Both the position numbers and the translations under genes were made by a program. The notes beneath the pieces are model-generated. The model was not told the origin of the DNA. It was given only the letters and a program-made list of their open reading frames with translations, and ran no database searches. This document shows positions 41,101 to 52,560 of a stretch of DNA of 64,000 bases, piece by piece. This stretch comes from Gadus chalcogrammus (lineage: Eukaryota > Chordata > Actinopteri > Gadiformes > Gadidae). The DNA is taken from contig NC_079413.1 in NCBI RefSeq assembly GCF_026213295.1, positions 18,246,030-18,310,029 of the forward strand, given 5' to 3'. Within the stretch, counting starts at the first letter, position 1. Every line of letters begins with the position of its first letter.

Positions 41101-42885
41101 AATATAGAAGGGAAAAACATTTTAATCTCAGACTAGCTGTTATCAAATCAACTTGTACTCTTGATTTGTGTGTGCGCTGTCGAAGGTCCAGGACCTTGCG
41201 TCATGGGTAGGGATCGACCGATATGGATTTTTCTTTTTAGGGCCGATACCGATATTTTCAGCCTTAGCGGATAACCGATACGCCGATACCGGTTTTCTTG
41301 AGCCAATATTTGGAGCCGATAGTACCCTGGAATTCCAGAGTTCTTGTGAGAGCACATTTTGAATTTGCTCAGCGAGTCACTCTGGGAACGACCTAACCCT
41401 AACCCCTGGCCCAGAACATTAATCAATCACATCGATGTATCAATATAGGCGGGCCAAAAGCGTTGCTGTTTTACCGACCAGATACGGCAAGAGTCTTGTC
41501 TAATGGTTAGCGCAACTGGTCTGGATACGTCACCCCTTGTATTCTGATATTTTCAAATGCTTGGTGTGGCACCTCGAGTTGGGCCATTTTCATTACTCGT
41601 TGCCAGACCCTACAACACCCATGACCCACAACAATGTGGGTCTGGATTTCCAGGCTAAGCCTCCCTCAATTAACATCATAAAAATGACACGATGATGATA
41701 ACAAATGTTACAATGTCTAAATAAAAAAAAAAGGAAAATCACTGTCTGTAAAATGTAAATCACGCTGAAGAAAATAATAATTAAAAAAAAGAATCGGCCG
41801 ATAACTGGAAAAAAAATCGGCTTATACACGTAAAAAACACTAATATCAGCGGGCTGATGTATCGGTCGATCACTAGCATGAGTATTTATGTCTCCTGCTC
41901 CTCTCCGGTTCCAGGGGGAGTTCAAGACCCAGAAGGAGGCGGTGTGGGCCATCACTAACTTCACCAGCGGGGGCACAGTGGAGCAGGTGGTGTACCTGGT
42001 GCAAGCCAACGTGCTAGAGCCTCTGCTCAACCTGCTCTCCACCAAGGACAGCAAGACTATCCTGGTCATCCTGGACGCCATCACCAACATCTTCCTGGTC
42101 CGTACCTCCTCCTCCGTGCTTGATGTTGTAAATCTGTACATGTTTTAAAACGCCACGCAAGCCTTGGGCCAGTTAGTTTCTTGTTCATCACACCGTTGTA
42201 TTGCATCCAGAATTCTAGCCCACTTCTTTTACTGATATTTAAAAATTGTAATGCATTTTTTTAAATTTGTCATGCAAAGCCAAAAAAATGTTTATTTACA
42301 TTCAGGGCATTGAGCAGACTTTTATCCAAAGCGACTTACAATAATTCCATTTGTCAGATGAAGGAGAAACGACAATATACCACTGTCGGTACAGTAAGGA
42401 TGTTCATAGAACTGGGTGCCAAGCACTAACCATCACTAGGTTAACCCATTCCCCGTAAAACAACAAAGCTCTTGGTGCACTTGGTGGCTGCTGGAAAGAG
42501 GTTGAGTGTTCTGTGTTCTGATGTTCTGTGGTTCCCCTGCAGGCCGGAGATAAGATCGGGGAGTCTGAGAAGCTGTGCTTGATGGTGGAGGAGTGCGGCG
42601 GTCTGGACCGCATCGAGGCGCTCCAGTCCCACGAGAACGAGACGGTCTACAAGGCCTCCCTCAACCTCATCGACAAGTACTTCTCTGGAGAGGTGAGCGG
42701 GCTCTTCCCCTGAACTCCAGTTTCTGTTTTCTGGTGTATTTAGTGGCGGTGTTACACTGTTTGTGCGTTGGAGTAACCCTTCATGTTGTTCCCAGGACGA
42801 GGAGGTCCAGAGCGTGGTTCCTGAAGTCACCACCGACGGCTACGCCTTCGAGATCAGCGACACTCAGAGCACCTTCAACTTCTAG
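38050..42885 (+). CDS. kpna2: kpna2, importin subunit alpha (karyopherin alpha 2), 10 coding exons
   Basis: KPNA2 binds classical nuclear localisation signals and, through importin beta, carries cargo through the nuclear pore. Joined exons give 522 residues (human 529). The N-terminal importin-beta-binding domain is at about residues 5-60 ([14 protein letters not shown] and K-R-R-N-V). Ten ARM repeats follow, with the W-x-x-x-N pairs that line the NLS grooves: W-A-L-T-N, W-A-L-G-N, W-T-L-S-N twice, W-A-I-T-N. The acidic C-terminus ends S-T-F-N-F, like human G-T-F-N-F. The choice of KPNA2 over other alphas rests on the N-terminus A-A-R-L-x-x-F-K-N and the C-terminus. All junction phases agree. 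Start at 38050 in AAAATGG; an upstream 5' UTR exon is likely. AATAAA at 43001. Confidence 0.96.
38199..38339 (+). CDS. kpna2: kpna2 coding exon 2 (IBB domain)
   Basis: Residues 19-65; the basic importin-beta-binding helix. Phase 0 both sides. Confidence 0.96.
38482..38570 (+). CDS. kpna2: kpna2 coding exon 3
   Basis: Residues 66-95, W-T-V-E-E-I-L-T-G and Q-A-T-Q-A-A, beginning of the ARM array. Confidence 0.95.
38791..39059 (+). CDS. kpna2: kpna2 coding exon 4 (ARM repeats)
   Basis: Residues 95-184; [11 protein letters not shown] and W-A-L-G-N-I-A-G motifs of the major NLS site. Confidence 0.97.
39445..39539 (+). CDS. kpna2: kpna2 coding exon 5
   Basis: Residues 185-216, [13 protein letters not shown]. 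Phase 1 in, phase 0 out. Confidence 0.95.
39885..40148 (+). CDS. kpna2: kpna2 coding exon 6 (ARM repeats)
   Basis: Residues 217-304: [16 protein letters not shown] and [13 protein letters not shown]. Confidence 0.97.
40438..40671 (+). CDS. kpna2: kpna2 coding exon 7 (ARM repeats)
   Basis: Residues 305-382: [13 protein letters not shown] and W-T-L-S-N-I-T-A-G, part of the minor NLS site. Confidence 0.97.
40796..41010 (+). repeat. R1-family interspersed repeat
   Basis: Same ordered motifs as the copy at 29290; contains AGGTTAACCCATTCCCCGTA and GATAGCTAGGATAAGA. Confidence 0.8.
41208..41875. mobile_element. hAT-like element, diverged (kpna2 intron)
   Basis: Ends TAGGGATCGACCGATA and the complement of TAGTGATCGACCGATA (15/16). 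Flanks TCATGGG and GCATGAGT are only roughly alike, so the target duplication has decayed. Internal GGCCGATACCGATA-type subterminal repeats. Confidence 0.7.
41915..42097 (+). CDS. kpna2: kpna2 coding exon 8
   Basis: Residues 383-443: [19 protein letters not shown]. Donor CTG|GTCCGT is non-consensus but fixed by phase. Confidence 0.94.
42296..42473 (+). repeat. R1-family interspersed repeat
   Basis: Begins TACATTCAGGGCATTGAGCA and has the ordered R1 motifs; lies 70 bp before the next exon. Confidence 0.8.
42543..42692 (+). CDS. kpna2: kpna2 coding exon 9
   Basis: Residues 444-493: [13 protein letters not shown] and [12 protein letters not shown]. Confidence 0.96.
42796..42885 (+). CDS. kpna2: kpna2 coding exon 10 (terminal)
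   Basis: Residues 494-522, acidic, ending S-T-F-N-F, stop TAG 42883-42885. AATAAA at 43001-43006. Confidence 0.95.
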   Translation, partial: DEEVQSVVPEVTTDGYAFEISDTQSTFNF

Positions 42886-43006
42886 AACCTCTACCTGACC
42901 TGTTGTGTGTCCTCTGCTATTGTCTGTCTCATGTTCATGTGGTGCACAGCTTCTGTGTGTACTGTAAATGTGTACTGTTTTAAACAAAACAACTGTAAAT
43001 AATAAA

Positions 43007-43723
43007 ATACTGACTAAGCTTTTGTGGGTGTTTGCGTTAATGATGTCTCTACTCGGAAAAGACAATATGGTTCAGCATTTTGTCATGGGGCAGTTTATAT
43101 TGAAAGGTATTTTATTGCTTCACTAGTCTGTAGAGGTTCTCCAAAGATGGTCCCAGTTAAATTGTAATACAATCAACGGGAAACGTGTACACAGTGCTGT
43201 ATTGATACCTGGTGTAATGTTAGCGTCGTAGATCAAACAGTTGATGAAAAAATGGTCCAGTCACACTCCGGTGCCACATATTACAGAAATGTTTGACAAC
43301 CTGTGTGTGTCGTCACCGCCGAGCTACCCGCTAGACGGCGGGGGGAGGGTTTCTGAAGGCGGGTCAGAGCCCGGCGGCCCCTCCACTGCGCTGGCCCGAC
43401 GCGCAGAGAGGGAGGTCTCATTCTGCTCCGAAGATCCTCCAGGAGATGTGAACACGAAACCGGCCGTCTGAGTGTTAAAGTGGCTCCAGTGTTAGCGGGA
43501 GAATTCAGGAGTCGCTACAGCTTTTTAAACTCACTTCTTTGGGGATAAGGACGCTTTGTTTGCGGTGTTCCTGGAGGTTATTGGAGCCCTGTCCACATCC
43601 GGGCCACCCCGCCGGGACTCCATGATGGTCTGAACCGGCGAGGAGCTCCTGAACCCGGGCGCCCCGACGCTTCATCTACTGGTATCAGATACTGGTCCTC
43701 ACCGAGGCTGGGAGTCGAAGGAG
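43007..43723 (+). promoter_or_regulatory. smurf2: kpna2-smurf2 spacer, probable smurf2 promoter and 5' UTR
   Basis: From about 43316 the sequence becomes GC- and CpG-rich, as expected for a CpG-island promoter, and leads without an obvious splice acceptor to the ATG at 43724. No TATA box was seen. Short upstream ATGs occur (for example 43622). Confidence 0.5.
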
Positions 43724-43775
43724 ATGTCGAACCAAGGAGTCCGGCGGACCGGGCCCGTGAAGCTCCGTCTTACAG
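43724..43775 (+). CDS. smurf2: smurf2 coding exon 1 (E3 ubiquitin ligase SMURF2, N-terminus)
   Basis: The 52-nt exon encodes MSNQGVRRTGPVKLRLT, which differs from human SMURF2 (M-S-N-P-G-G-R-R-N-G-P-V-K-L-R-L-T) at only three positions; SMURF1 has S-S-I-K-I-R-L-T there, so SMURF2 is the better call. It ends with the first base of the next codon before GTACAG, as expected for a following Val. These residues open the C2 domain of a HECT-type ligase that ubiquitinates SMADs and TGF-beta receptors. The rest of the gene lies beyond the window to the right. Confidence 0.88.
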
Positions 43776-44013
43776 GTACAGTTCCTCAGTAGACTCGGGG
43801 TTAGACCCGCGGGTCCGGGTATGTACCGGGCTCCGGCTATGCACTGGTTTAGGACGGTTCCCAGTCAGTTACCATTACAGAGGTTTCACCCTCCCGTACG
43901 ATACTATGTGTTATTTCGGTTATTTGTAGGCGTATTGAATTTCCATAAAATTATTGAAATGTCAGTGTCGTTTCAAGACAACACCCAGCCAGGGAGTGTA
44001 ATGGATCCAGGGT

Positions 44014-44105
44014 TTAGTCGGCGCCCAGTGACCACCAACCCCTTTGCCAGGGGTCGGACCCGGGTTCCCTGGCAGCGGGGCCGGTGGTCGCTGGGCGCCG
44101 ACTAA
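44014..44105 (+). other. long near-perfect RNA hairpin in smurf2 intron 1
   Basis: Arms 44014-44052 and 44067-44105 (39 nt each) pair with 34 Watson-Crick pairs, two G-U pairs on the sense strand and three mismatches, closed by a 14-nt loop. It is GC-rich and lies 240 bp after exon 1. It matches no microRNA I recognise. Confidence 0.75.
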
Positions 44106-44387
44106 TGTCTGGCAGGACCCTGAGGCCCAGGTCCTTCCCGGCTGGTCCTAGCTGTGTGGTCGGGGTTTAGGTCCAGGCTGTGGGTCCTACACGCCCCGGG
44201 TGTACCGATAACTTAGTACTGCTATCACACACCGTGTAGTGAAACGGGCGGAACTGTCTGGGGGTCCTGTGGTTGAGTTAGCCTAGCCTGCTAATGCTAA
44301 CAGCAGACGCGGAGCCCCAGTGGAGCTCCCAGTTCACACTGGTTTTATCACCAGGAGCCCTCAACACATGGGTCAACTACGCAATGA

Positions 44388-44465
44388 ATATAATATATAT
44401 ATATAGATATAGATCTATGTATATATATTTATAATATGAATATAGATGTGTATGTAGATAGATAG
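44388..44465. repeat. (TA)n-type microsatellite
   Basis: Imperfect TATATA/TAGATA repeats. Confidence 0.8.
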
Positions 44466-46897
44466 TTATCCGATATCGTAGCCTGTTTTAAAGACATATT
44501 ACATTTGTTCTAAATTCATCTCTAATCCTTGAGAGAACTGACAGGGTAATACAACTCACAAGGTGTTTCAGACTTAAGATTTATTTAATGGCCAACAGAT
44601 CATACTTTCTCCAATGTTCAGTGTGTATCTGCACATGTCCCCGGTATCTGTCCTGGCTGTGTGCTTTTGGTTCGTAACATTTCAACACAAACGGGGAAAA
44701 AGGGGTCAGAAAGTGAGGAGGTTGTTTGGTCTGCAGGAGGGAGTTGACAGACTGTGTTTGATGTGCTGGGATTGGAGCCCAGAAGGATTCCAGGCCGGGT
44801 CCAGTCTGCCATCCGAGCCAATTTAAACACCGGCTCCGTTTGTTTCCCTTCCTCCGCTAATGCGAGTAAGATGAGAGAATGACTTACAAGGGCAGGAGTG
44901 TGTGGAGGACCGATCTGACATGGAAAAGCCAACGCCATCTCTGTGCTTCTGATGGGAAAGCTTCTTGTGGTTCACTGTATTTAAGGAAAAAAAATATTTA
45001 TGTTTAGCTCGGTAGAGAGTTCCGTCAGGAATTATGCTAAAATAAGCTCCATGCGTGAAGGCAGATTATTGGTTATGAGGGCCATGTTTCCTAAGGGCCA
45101 TGGAGCTTGGATTTTATGCCCTTCAGAAGAAGTATACAGACTATTGTTCATTTTATTGGATGGTGAGAGCTTGCTAACAGTGTGGAGGAGTCAGATATTC
45201 AGCTTCTGTCTTAATCCAGTTGTTAAATGATGAAAACCCAGCCCTCAACTATTCAACCAAGCGATCCCATTAATTGAGTTTGAATGCTTCAGTTTCTGTT
45301 CTGAACCTCAGCCTCCCTCATCTTGTCTCACATCATGGGCTGCGGTCAACATGCTGCTGTTCAGGTGTTTCGTATGACTTCATTCATTCACATTCTTGTT
45401 TTATCATGGATATTTTTCAATACTGAAACATATAATATGTCACATTTCAACATAAAAATATCCAAAACGACTAGACCGATGATATGAAGTTGAATTGTGG
45501 GCTTGTCTCAGATGTTTCTCCACCAACATCTTTCTTTGTGACCACAAACAGCCAGATGTATGACGAGTAGATGATTTTAGCAGCCTACCCAGTGGAGTGT
45601 GCTGGTAGGCTGATTCACTGAGCTGTCCACCCCACATCTGGACATGATGTGTGATGTCACTACAGTGTAGGCTTTGACAGGACTCGTAATGGCTCATCAA
45701 CATCACACCTGGGGCTGATAACCCAGGGCCCGTTCAAGTCTGAGAAGGATGTGGTCTCCAGAAGCAAGGCTCAGCATGTGCCTGCTCCCTGCGTCTTGAG
45801 AGAGCTGCTCCCCCCAGACATCCTCCCATCCCCTCCCAGTGGGGCCACAACACCAGCCTCGGCCCAGACACACAGCTGCTATTGTCACCAGTCGTTTAGA
45901 GCTGCTGCTGGTCTCTCTCTCTCTCTCTGTCTCTCTGTCTCTCTGTCGCTGTGTGTGTGTGAATAGTTGTCAGGGTGTGAATGTTTCTTGTATGTGAAGA
46001 AGAGAGATGTCTGGGTTGGTGTCCCTGGCTGTCTGAATGAACGCAGTCTGTTGGATATACAGGCCTAGCATGTGTCCGGGTGTTCAATAGGAAGCAGGGT
46101 CTTCTTGCTGTTGGCCTTGGTGTGTCTGACCTGATGCTCCTTTAGGTGTAGTGTGAGTGCTATGTCAGTGTTAGCGCTGTGTTAGTAGTTTGCTCTGCAC
46201 ACAGGGAGAGTCAAAAGGCTGCAGTCCTCTGGTTTCTGGTGGTGTGGCCCCATGTACACTTTTAGCCTGCAGCTCATATAGGTCTACTGTACACTGTCAT
46301 TATGTGTGTGTGCTTTATTTGCGTGGCCCAGCTGTGTAAACCAGCGTTGGTTTGCTGCAGCGGGGGGGCGCGCCACGTTTCATTGTGACATTACGGTAGC
46401 TTGTAGTTATCGGCGGGGCAGGGTATTTTAAACACGGCGCTGTCATGTGTGTTTTCTGCCTCAGAATGATGAGTTGTTACACGGCGCGGCGCGGTCTGGA
46501 GTTGAGACGTTGTTGTTCCTGCTGACAGACCCCTCGTCTATCCCCGCCAGATGTTGCATACGTTTGCCAGCTGCTAAACAGAGCAGTTAAAAAAAAAAGC
46601 AGAGCAAACAAGGCAGTAAAGAGCAGCAGCCTCTTGTACACAGGGCCGTGGGTCCGGACCCTGCGATGGGAGCGGGTCGCCTAATGATTTGTCGGCACCA
46701 CGGCTAGTCGGGTCCATCGGAGTCCTCCATGGAGACCGTGTGGAGCCCTGGTCCATCGTGAGGAGGGGTGCATCCTCTGACGGACCCTGCTCTGTGAGCT
46801 ACGGGCTAATGGCTCCAGGACAGGCTGCTACATCTCTGGCGTCTAATGATTGGAAAGTGGAGCAGTGGAGAAGGTGTTCTGTGTTCTGTCCCGACAC

Positions 46898-46990
46898 CAA
46901 AAGCACCACCACTACCACCAGCACCACCAGCACCACCTACACCACCACCACCAGCAGCACCTTCATCAGCTCCACTACACCACCACCCCC
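46898..46990. repeat. (CAC/CAG)n triplet repeat
   Basis: ACCACCACTACCACCAGC-type triplets over about 90 bp. Confidence 0.8.
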
Positions 46991-48003
46991 AGCAGCCCCG
47001 CCACTGTGTATCCTGACGAGGGGGAAGGATCGCGCAGGGACCGGGGTGTTGAGCCCTCAGCCATGAGGTACCGGGTTTGATCCCTTGGGTGCTTGTGCTA
47101 TACGTCAAAGTAGTAAATTATAAAAGTAAAGAGAGGATTCTTATGCTCAGGAAAAAAGTAGCAGGATAGGAGCGTCCCGGCCGTGTGATTTATCTGTGTT
47201 TGAGTGAGCGGCTGCACTGGAAGTTTCCTTGGTGAGTGTCGGAGCAGCAGATGGTTTTCTCCTCTGGATTCCTGGGGCCATGTGTGAGGAGAGCTATCTC
47301 TGCGGGCTTCCCTGGAGCCCTACGCTGGCTGCTCCCGGCTCTCTTCCTCTCGCCGTGACTCAGCCCACTTCTTTTTTCCGACACTAATATCCCCCCCCCC
47401 CCCCTCCCAGCCTCCCCTCAGACAGTCCGGCACGTACATCACCCCCTCACACCCCCTCTCTTCCCCCCCCTCTTCCTCCTGCTGCTGAGGCCGTCCGGTG
47501 GCTCTCCTGGCTCTCCGGTCTCTCTCTCCACCTCGTCCTGTCTGCAGACGCCACTCCGTCTGGACGGCGCGGCGCTCGTACGTCGATAACCGACAGGACA
47601 GAAGATAAAACGGAGAAGGAACCTTTTTGTGATTTACCCAATGAATGAATGAGGGAGTGAGTGAGTGACGTAGGCCTTTGCAGTATGTTTGTGGTCTCCT
47701 GGTCGTGCTGTAGGGCCTTTGTTGTTCACTTCTTGTTCGTGGATTCCAATTTGAAGCTGGAGGTCAGGGGGATGAACCGATGGCGTTGTGCACACGACAG
47801 GAGGGTCTGTGTTTGAATGTTGAGGTGGATGCTGAGGCACCTTCACCTCCACCTGATCCCTGGGTTTTCCTTAGAAGATCCTCAATCCCTCCCAGGGCTG
47901 GAAAACAGGACGGCTGTAGTGGAAGCGATCGATATCAAAACCAATCAAGAGAGGGCAACAATCAAGTCATCATAGTCTGAAGCTGAAGCCTGACCTCTCC
48001 TAT

Positions 48004-48140
48004 TAGCAGGGTAGGCTCACTGTTGGCAGGGTAGGCTCACTGTTGGCAGGGTAGGCTCACTGTTAGCAAGGTACGCTCGCTGTTAGCAGGGTAGGCTCGC
48101 TGTTAGCAGGGTAGGCTCGCTGTTAGCAGGGTAGGCTTGC
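48004..48140. repeat. 20-bp minisatellite, about 7 units
   Basis: Unit GCAGGGTAGGCTCACTGTTG with C/G and A/G variants; later units read TCGCTGTTA. Confidence 0.92.
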
Positions 48141-48262
48141 TAGGTAAGGTAAGCTAAGCTAGCGCTCCGTCCCTGACCCCGCGGTCTCAGACGTCAGACT
48201 GCTGGAAGCACGCAGACGGAAAGACACCATTGTGGGCTAGCGTGTTGAACACTGGCCCACTG

Positions 48263-48263
<1 letters not shown>

Positions 48264-48346
<83 letters not shown>
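48264..48346 (+). repeat. (GT)n microsatellite
   Basis: About 41 GT units, followed by TTCCAG, which mimics a splice acceptor. Confidence 0.97.
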
Positions 48347-48347
<1 letters not shown>

Positions 48348-48892
48348 CCAGATGGAGAGGCATGTGGACCCGCTGATGAGCGTGTTTAATGTGGGTTCGT
48401 CTGGGCGTGTGTGTGCATACGGAGCCTTCATTTGGCCCCGGCTTCCTGTCGGCGCGTCCGTTCAGCGCAGCCGCATGGAAGTGATTTGGGGGGAGGGGGG
48501 ATGAGTCCTCTGGCTGGGGCGGATCTACTGTAAATATACAGTCATTAGCTCTATGTGGACCTCTCCACCGGCCCAGGCTGTTAGGGCATCTCCTCCCAGG
48601 GAGGAGGGGCCTGGCTCCAGGCGGGGATCACACACGGTTTAAATATTCCCCCCGCTCTCCTGGCCCTTCTCATTAATAAGACACAGCTCCATTAATGAGT
48701 GACAGTTGACCTGCTGTTGGTTCAGTTGCCCTGTGTTGCCATGCCAGCCCTCTGGACGGTTGCAGGTGTGAGCGGGGGGAAATTATGGTCAAAACATTTT
48801 TATTTTCCACCGACCTGCTCATGAAAGGTGAGGACTAGTGTATTCTTTATTTTATATATTACAGCATTTCTGCCCATCTGTGGATTCTGTGG

Positions 48893-48966
48893 ACATTAGG
48901 GTCTGAACCCAGAACCTTTCGTCTGGGACTCAAACCCCCTGACGCACCGCAAGATCACTCTGCCCA
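48893..48966 (-). repeat. tRNA-derived SINE fragment
   Basis: Minus-strand B-box-like GGGTTCAGACCC and an A-box-like segment near 48950; degenerate. Confidence 0.4.
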
Positions 48967-49009
48967 GACTGTTGGCAGAAGGCTGGAGGGGATGGAGGGG
49001 ACCTCTTCA

Positions 49010-49175
49010 AAGGGTCCTGACCTGGGTCCTGACCCAGGGCCCTAACCCAGGGTCCTAACCCAGCGTCCTGAACCGGGACCTCAACCGGGGACCGGACCCG
49101 GGGTCTGACCTGGGACCTGACCCGGGGTCCTGACCTGGGGTCCTGACCTGGGACCTGGTCGCGGTTCTGATTTGG
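49010..49175. repeat. degenerate 12-13 bp tandem repeat
   Basis: Repeated GGTCCTGACC/GGGACCTGACCC units. Confidence 0.8.
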
Positions 49176-50124
49176 GGGGATTGGATTAGCAGAGCAGAGA
49201 GGAGAGACCAGCGCTTATCAGCCTGGTGTCTGCGGGCGTTCTGCTATCTCTAGCGCCTAACGCCCCCCCCTCCTCTTCAGTCCATCCTCTATGCCAGCTC
49301 TTCCTTTGAAGTGAGCGCTGGTACTGGGGGCCGTCTTTTATCAGCGTGGCCCGGCCCTCAGTACCCCAGGCTTATGTAAACCCTTAATAACCCCAGGCCT
49401 CCTCAGACTGGGAGTTCACTTTCAGTTCTCCTTCGTTCTCAGTTTGTTTTTCCTCCGTTCTGCACTCCAAGCTTCGTTCCTGGAAACAGGAACTGTTTGT
49501 TCTAACATGTTTGGTCCTTCAGGAGCTAATATAAAATAATATTGGTTCTCTCAAGTCGGACCCCAAACATGAGACATGTGACGTCGTCTCATGACTCCGA
49601 AGCAGTGACGGGATGAAGAGGAAGGCAGGGAGGCCTCTTGGCTGTAGAGGCATGGGGAACTCTCTGTGTGCTGATGTGCAGCGGATCCCAAATTTTGTGC
49701 ATGATGGGAAACGTCGGCAGCCCATTGATCCATTTTGGACTCATGTTGGGTGACCGTCATGTTCATCCAAGACTTAACCTTCAACATCTTGGTTTGGCCT
49801 TGGTTTAAAACTCACTTCCTTTATTATTGGACCGGCTGTCCTCGTGGGAGATGTAGAGGTCCTCGTGGGAGATGTAGAGGTCATCCTGCTCCACTAGAGG
49901 CCTCTAAGGGCTTGATCTGAGGTTTATGCTGGCCTATAAGTGCTTGGGCTGAGGTTTATAAAGGCCTACAGGGCCTTATCTGGGGCCTGTGCTGGCACCA
50001 GACAGGCACCATGTGACAGGGGCCAGCTGAAGGGCAGGAGCTGGTCCTGGGTCAGCAGGTATCAGAGAGCCAGCCATCCTGTCGGCCTCAGCCAGCAGCC
50101 CCCACAGCTCTCCACAGCCCTCCT

Positions 50125-50216
50125 CACCCTCCCACCACCACCCTCCTCACCACCACCACCACCCTCCTCCCCCCACCACCACCACCACCATCCTCCACCA
50201 CCCTCCACCACGCTCC
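50125..50216. repeat. (CCA)n/(CCT)n triplet repeat
   Basis: CACCACCACC runs separated by CTCCTC. Confidence 0.85.
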
Positions 50217-50429
50217 TCTCTGTGTTCCAGCAGAACGTCTGAGCAGGAGGTTTACGAGGCAGGCGGGCGGTCAGCTGACCCCTCTTGTTTAAACACGGTC
50301 TTACTGGGCCACGGCCAGGCGCTCACCAGGCTCTCTGAGTGCCAGCGTCGAAGCAGCCAGGAAGTCTCAGGGAAATGGGAGGGCGGGGGGCAACCATTCT
50401 TCACAACGCTCTGAGCCTGCTGGGTTTGA

Positions 50430-50620
50430 CTCTTTATTATTCAATCGTTTAGCAGAGGCTTTAGAAGGTGACTCACAGTTTGGTATTTTGAGGTACATGA
50501 CATTAAGGAGCATGGAGGCCAGGGGATCCAGTCCCAGGGAGGCCTACAGGTAGACTATAGACGTCGGGATTCAACCAGGAACCTATCAGCTGGAGGTCAA
50601 ACCACCCTCGGGGCTTTACC
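50430..50620 (-). repeat. probable tRNA-derived SINE, minus orientation
   Basis: Tail-like TTTAGCAGAGGCTTTAGAAG at left and an inverted B box (GGGATTCAACCAGGAACC) near 50568. Confidence 0.45.
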
Positions 50621-52359
50621 AAATTTGCCCGTAGCCTTTAGCCCGCTGCCTTTCGCATTTAACCCGTAGCCTGTAGCCTGTAATCTGTAGCCTGTAGCCT
50701 TTAGCTCATAGCCAAGAGAGAGGGATCCCAGAAGAGATGTTTGTATTCACACTGGATCCTCTTTCAAAGGCATCCTTAACAAATACACCAAGGGGAATCC
50801 AGCGCACTGAGAGACACGAGAGGAACTGAGAGGAGGCCGGGGCCAAATGACCCCTTTGTATGCACACACACGCTCAGACGACCCCACATGAAACACTCAT
50901 CAGCGGGTCCACAGCCACTCCGTCTGGGGAGAACGCACGCACACACACACACACACATATGTAAGCGCATAAATGCACAAATATGCACACCCACACACAT
51001 ACATATTTGCGCGCACACACACCCATGTGCACGCACACGTATACACAAACATTCACTTCCTCGTCTCTACTGAGGTTGTGAAGTTTTGTTTCTCCAAGGT
51101 TTTTCCTCAAGTATGAACCGTCATAACTATATAAGACTACCCCATTTTCTTTTTTTATCTTGTGTAAACACTTTGAGGTTGGCTGTGGACAGCAAGGCTG
51201 CTTTTATCACAAGGTTCCTGGTTAGAGAAGTCTCTCCTGGTTAGAGAAGTCTCTCCTGGTTAAAGTAGTAACTACTGGTTAAAGAATTTTCTGTGGGACC
51301 CTCTGTGTGAATGCCTGGTCTCCCTGTGTTGATGTCCTTGGCCTTTCCTTCTTCCTGCAGAACCTACAAGATTGGGTACCTCAAAGTGCTGAACAAATTA
51401 TTGAATTAGTGTCATCACACTATGGACTCTTGAGTGTCTTCGGACAGGTGAATTAGTGTCATCCCACTATGGACTCTGAGTGTCTTCGGACAGGTGAAGC
51501 TCGTAAGCCATAACCGAGTACGATCGGACGATGAGCGGATCCCAAAGCCCCTGGCGTCCACTCAGCAATCCTACGGGATGTTGTTGTTTTTCTTTTTGCG
51601 TTAATAAAATTACATCGTAGTAACGAAGATGAAAAACGATAAGTGGATAAGAACAAGTTTCTGCAGCAGGAGTAAAATAAGCACTTTGAACTCACTTTTT
51701 ATGTTAGTATCGTTCCTTTGAATATTCAAATATTCCGTAGGGAATAGCCAGCGAATACTGGAAGCCTGAACTTCTGTGTTGGGGCCAGCTCGGATACATT
51801 CAGATGATCCTGATGTGTCCCATTACAGAACGGAGACTTGGATTTCGCCGGTCATTGCGCCACCGTTTTCGAGAGACATCCTGTAGGTTACAAAAGAACA
51901 ATCGATAGAATTATTGAGCAAGAAAATAATATTCAGAGCCCTCCTAGTCCCTATAGGGGCACCGGGGGACGACATTTGATACCTAGCCCCCCCTGACCAC
52001 ACCAACATGAAGGCCTCACAGTGGTCCTCACTGAAGTGAACCTGCTTGATAAGAGGGGCAGCGAGCTCAACAGGAAAGCCATAATTTCATTACACAGCCT
52101 CCAGGAATCCAGGGGACTGCAAGGCCTCAACAAGGTGGTCTGCTGCCGGTGATTCACCGGGCTGCACCCCCGTGATACGGGCCACTCATCGATGAGACGG
52201 ACGGGGATGAGCGCTAATGTTGAATTTTAACGCTTAGCTTCACCATGTCATTATTGAGGAGGGGATAGGGGAGATGATACAGCCCTCCACACGGCTGATA
52301 TCAGTGATGGGGAGGCAAGGGCCATCTTGGTGGTGGAAACGAGAGGTTGCGGGGATGGT

Positions 52360-52560
52360 TAAAGGACTGCATTTATACAGCGCTTTACTCAAGAGTGGCT
52401 AGTCAAAGCGCCTTGACAAAACTGGCTAACATTCACTCATTCATACACAGAGGGTGGTTGGTGTCTTGCTCATGGTTTAGGCGTGTTGCTCAGTGACACG
52501 TTGACAGTGCTAGAAGGAGCCGGGGATCGAATAAGCAACTTTACGGTTACCAGCCAAGTT
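52360..52560 (-). repeat. tRNA-derived SINE, minus orientation
   Basis: GACTGCATTTATACAGCGCT tail at left, GTGTCTTGCTCA core and inverted B-box GGGGATCGAA near 52522. Confidence 0.65.

Larger units (their letters stand above)
40672..41914 (+). other. kpna2 intron between coding exons 7 and 8
   Basis: Holds an R1 repeat (40796-41010) and a diverged hAT-like element (41208-41875). Confidence 0.7.

Noticed and set aside
48347..48500. Possible exon after the (GT)n and TTCCAG at 48347-48352
   Set aside because: The following frame (M-E-R-H-V-D-P) has no donor in a suitable phase and no similarity to the SMURF2 C2 domain.
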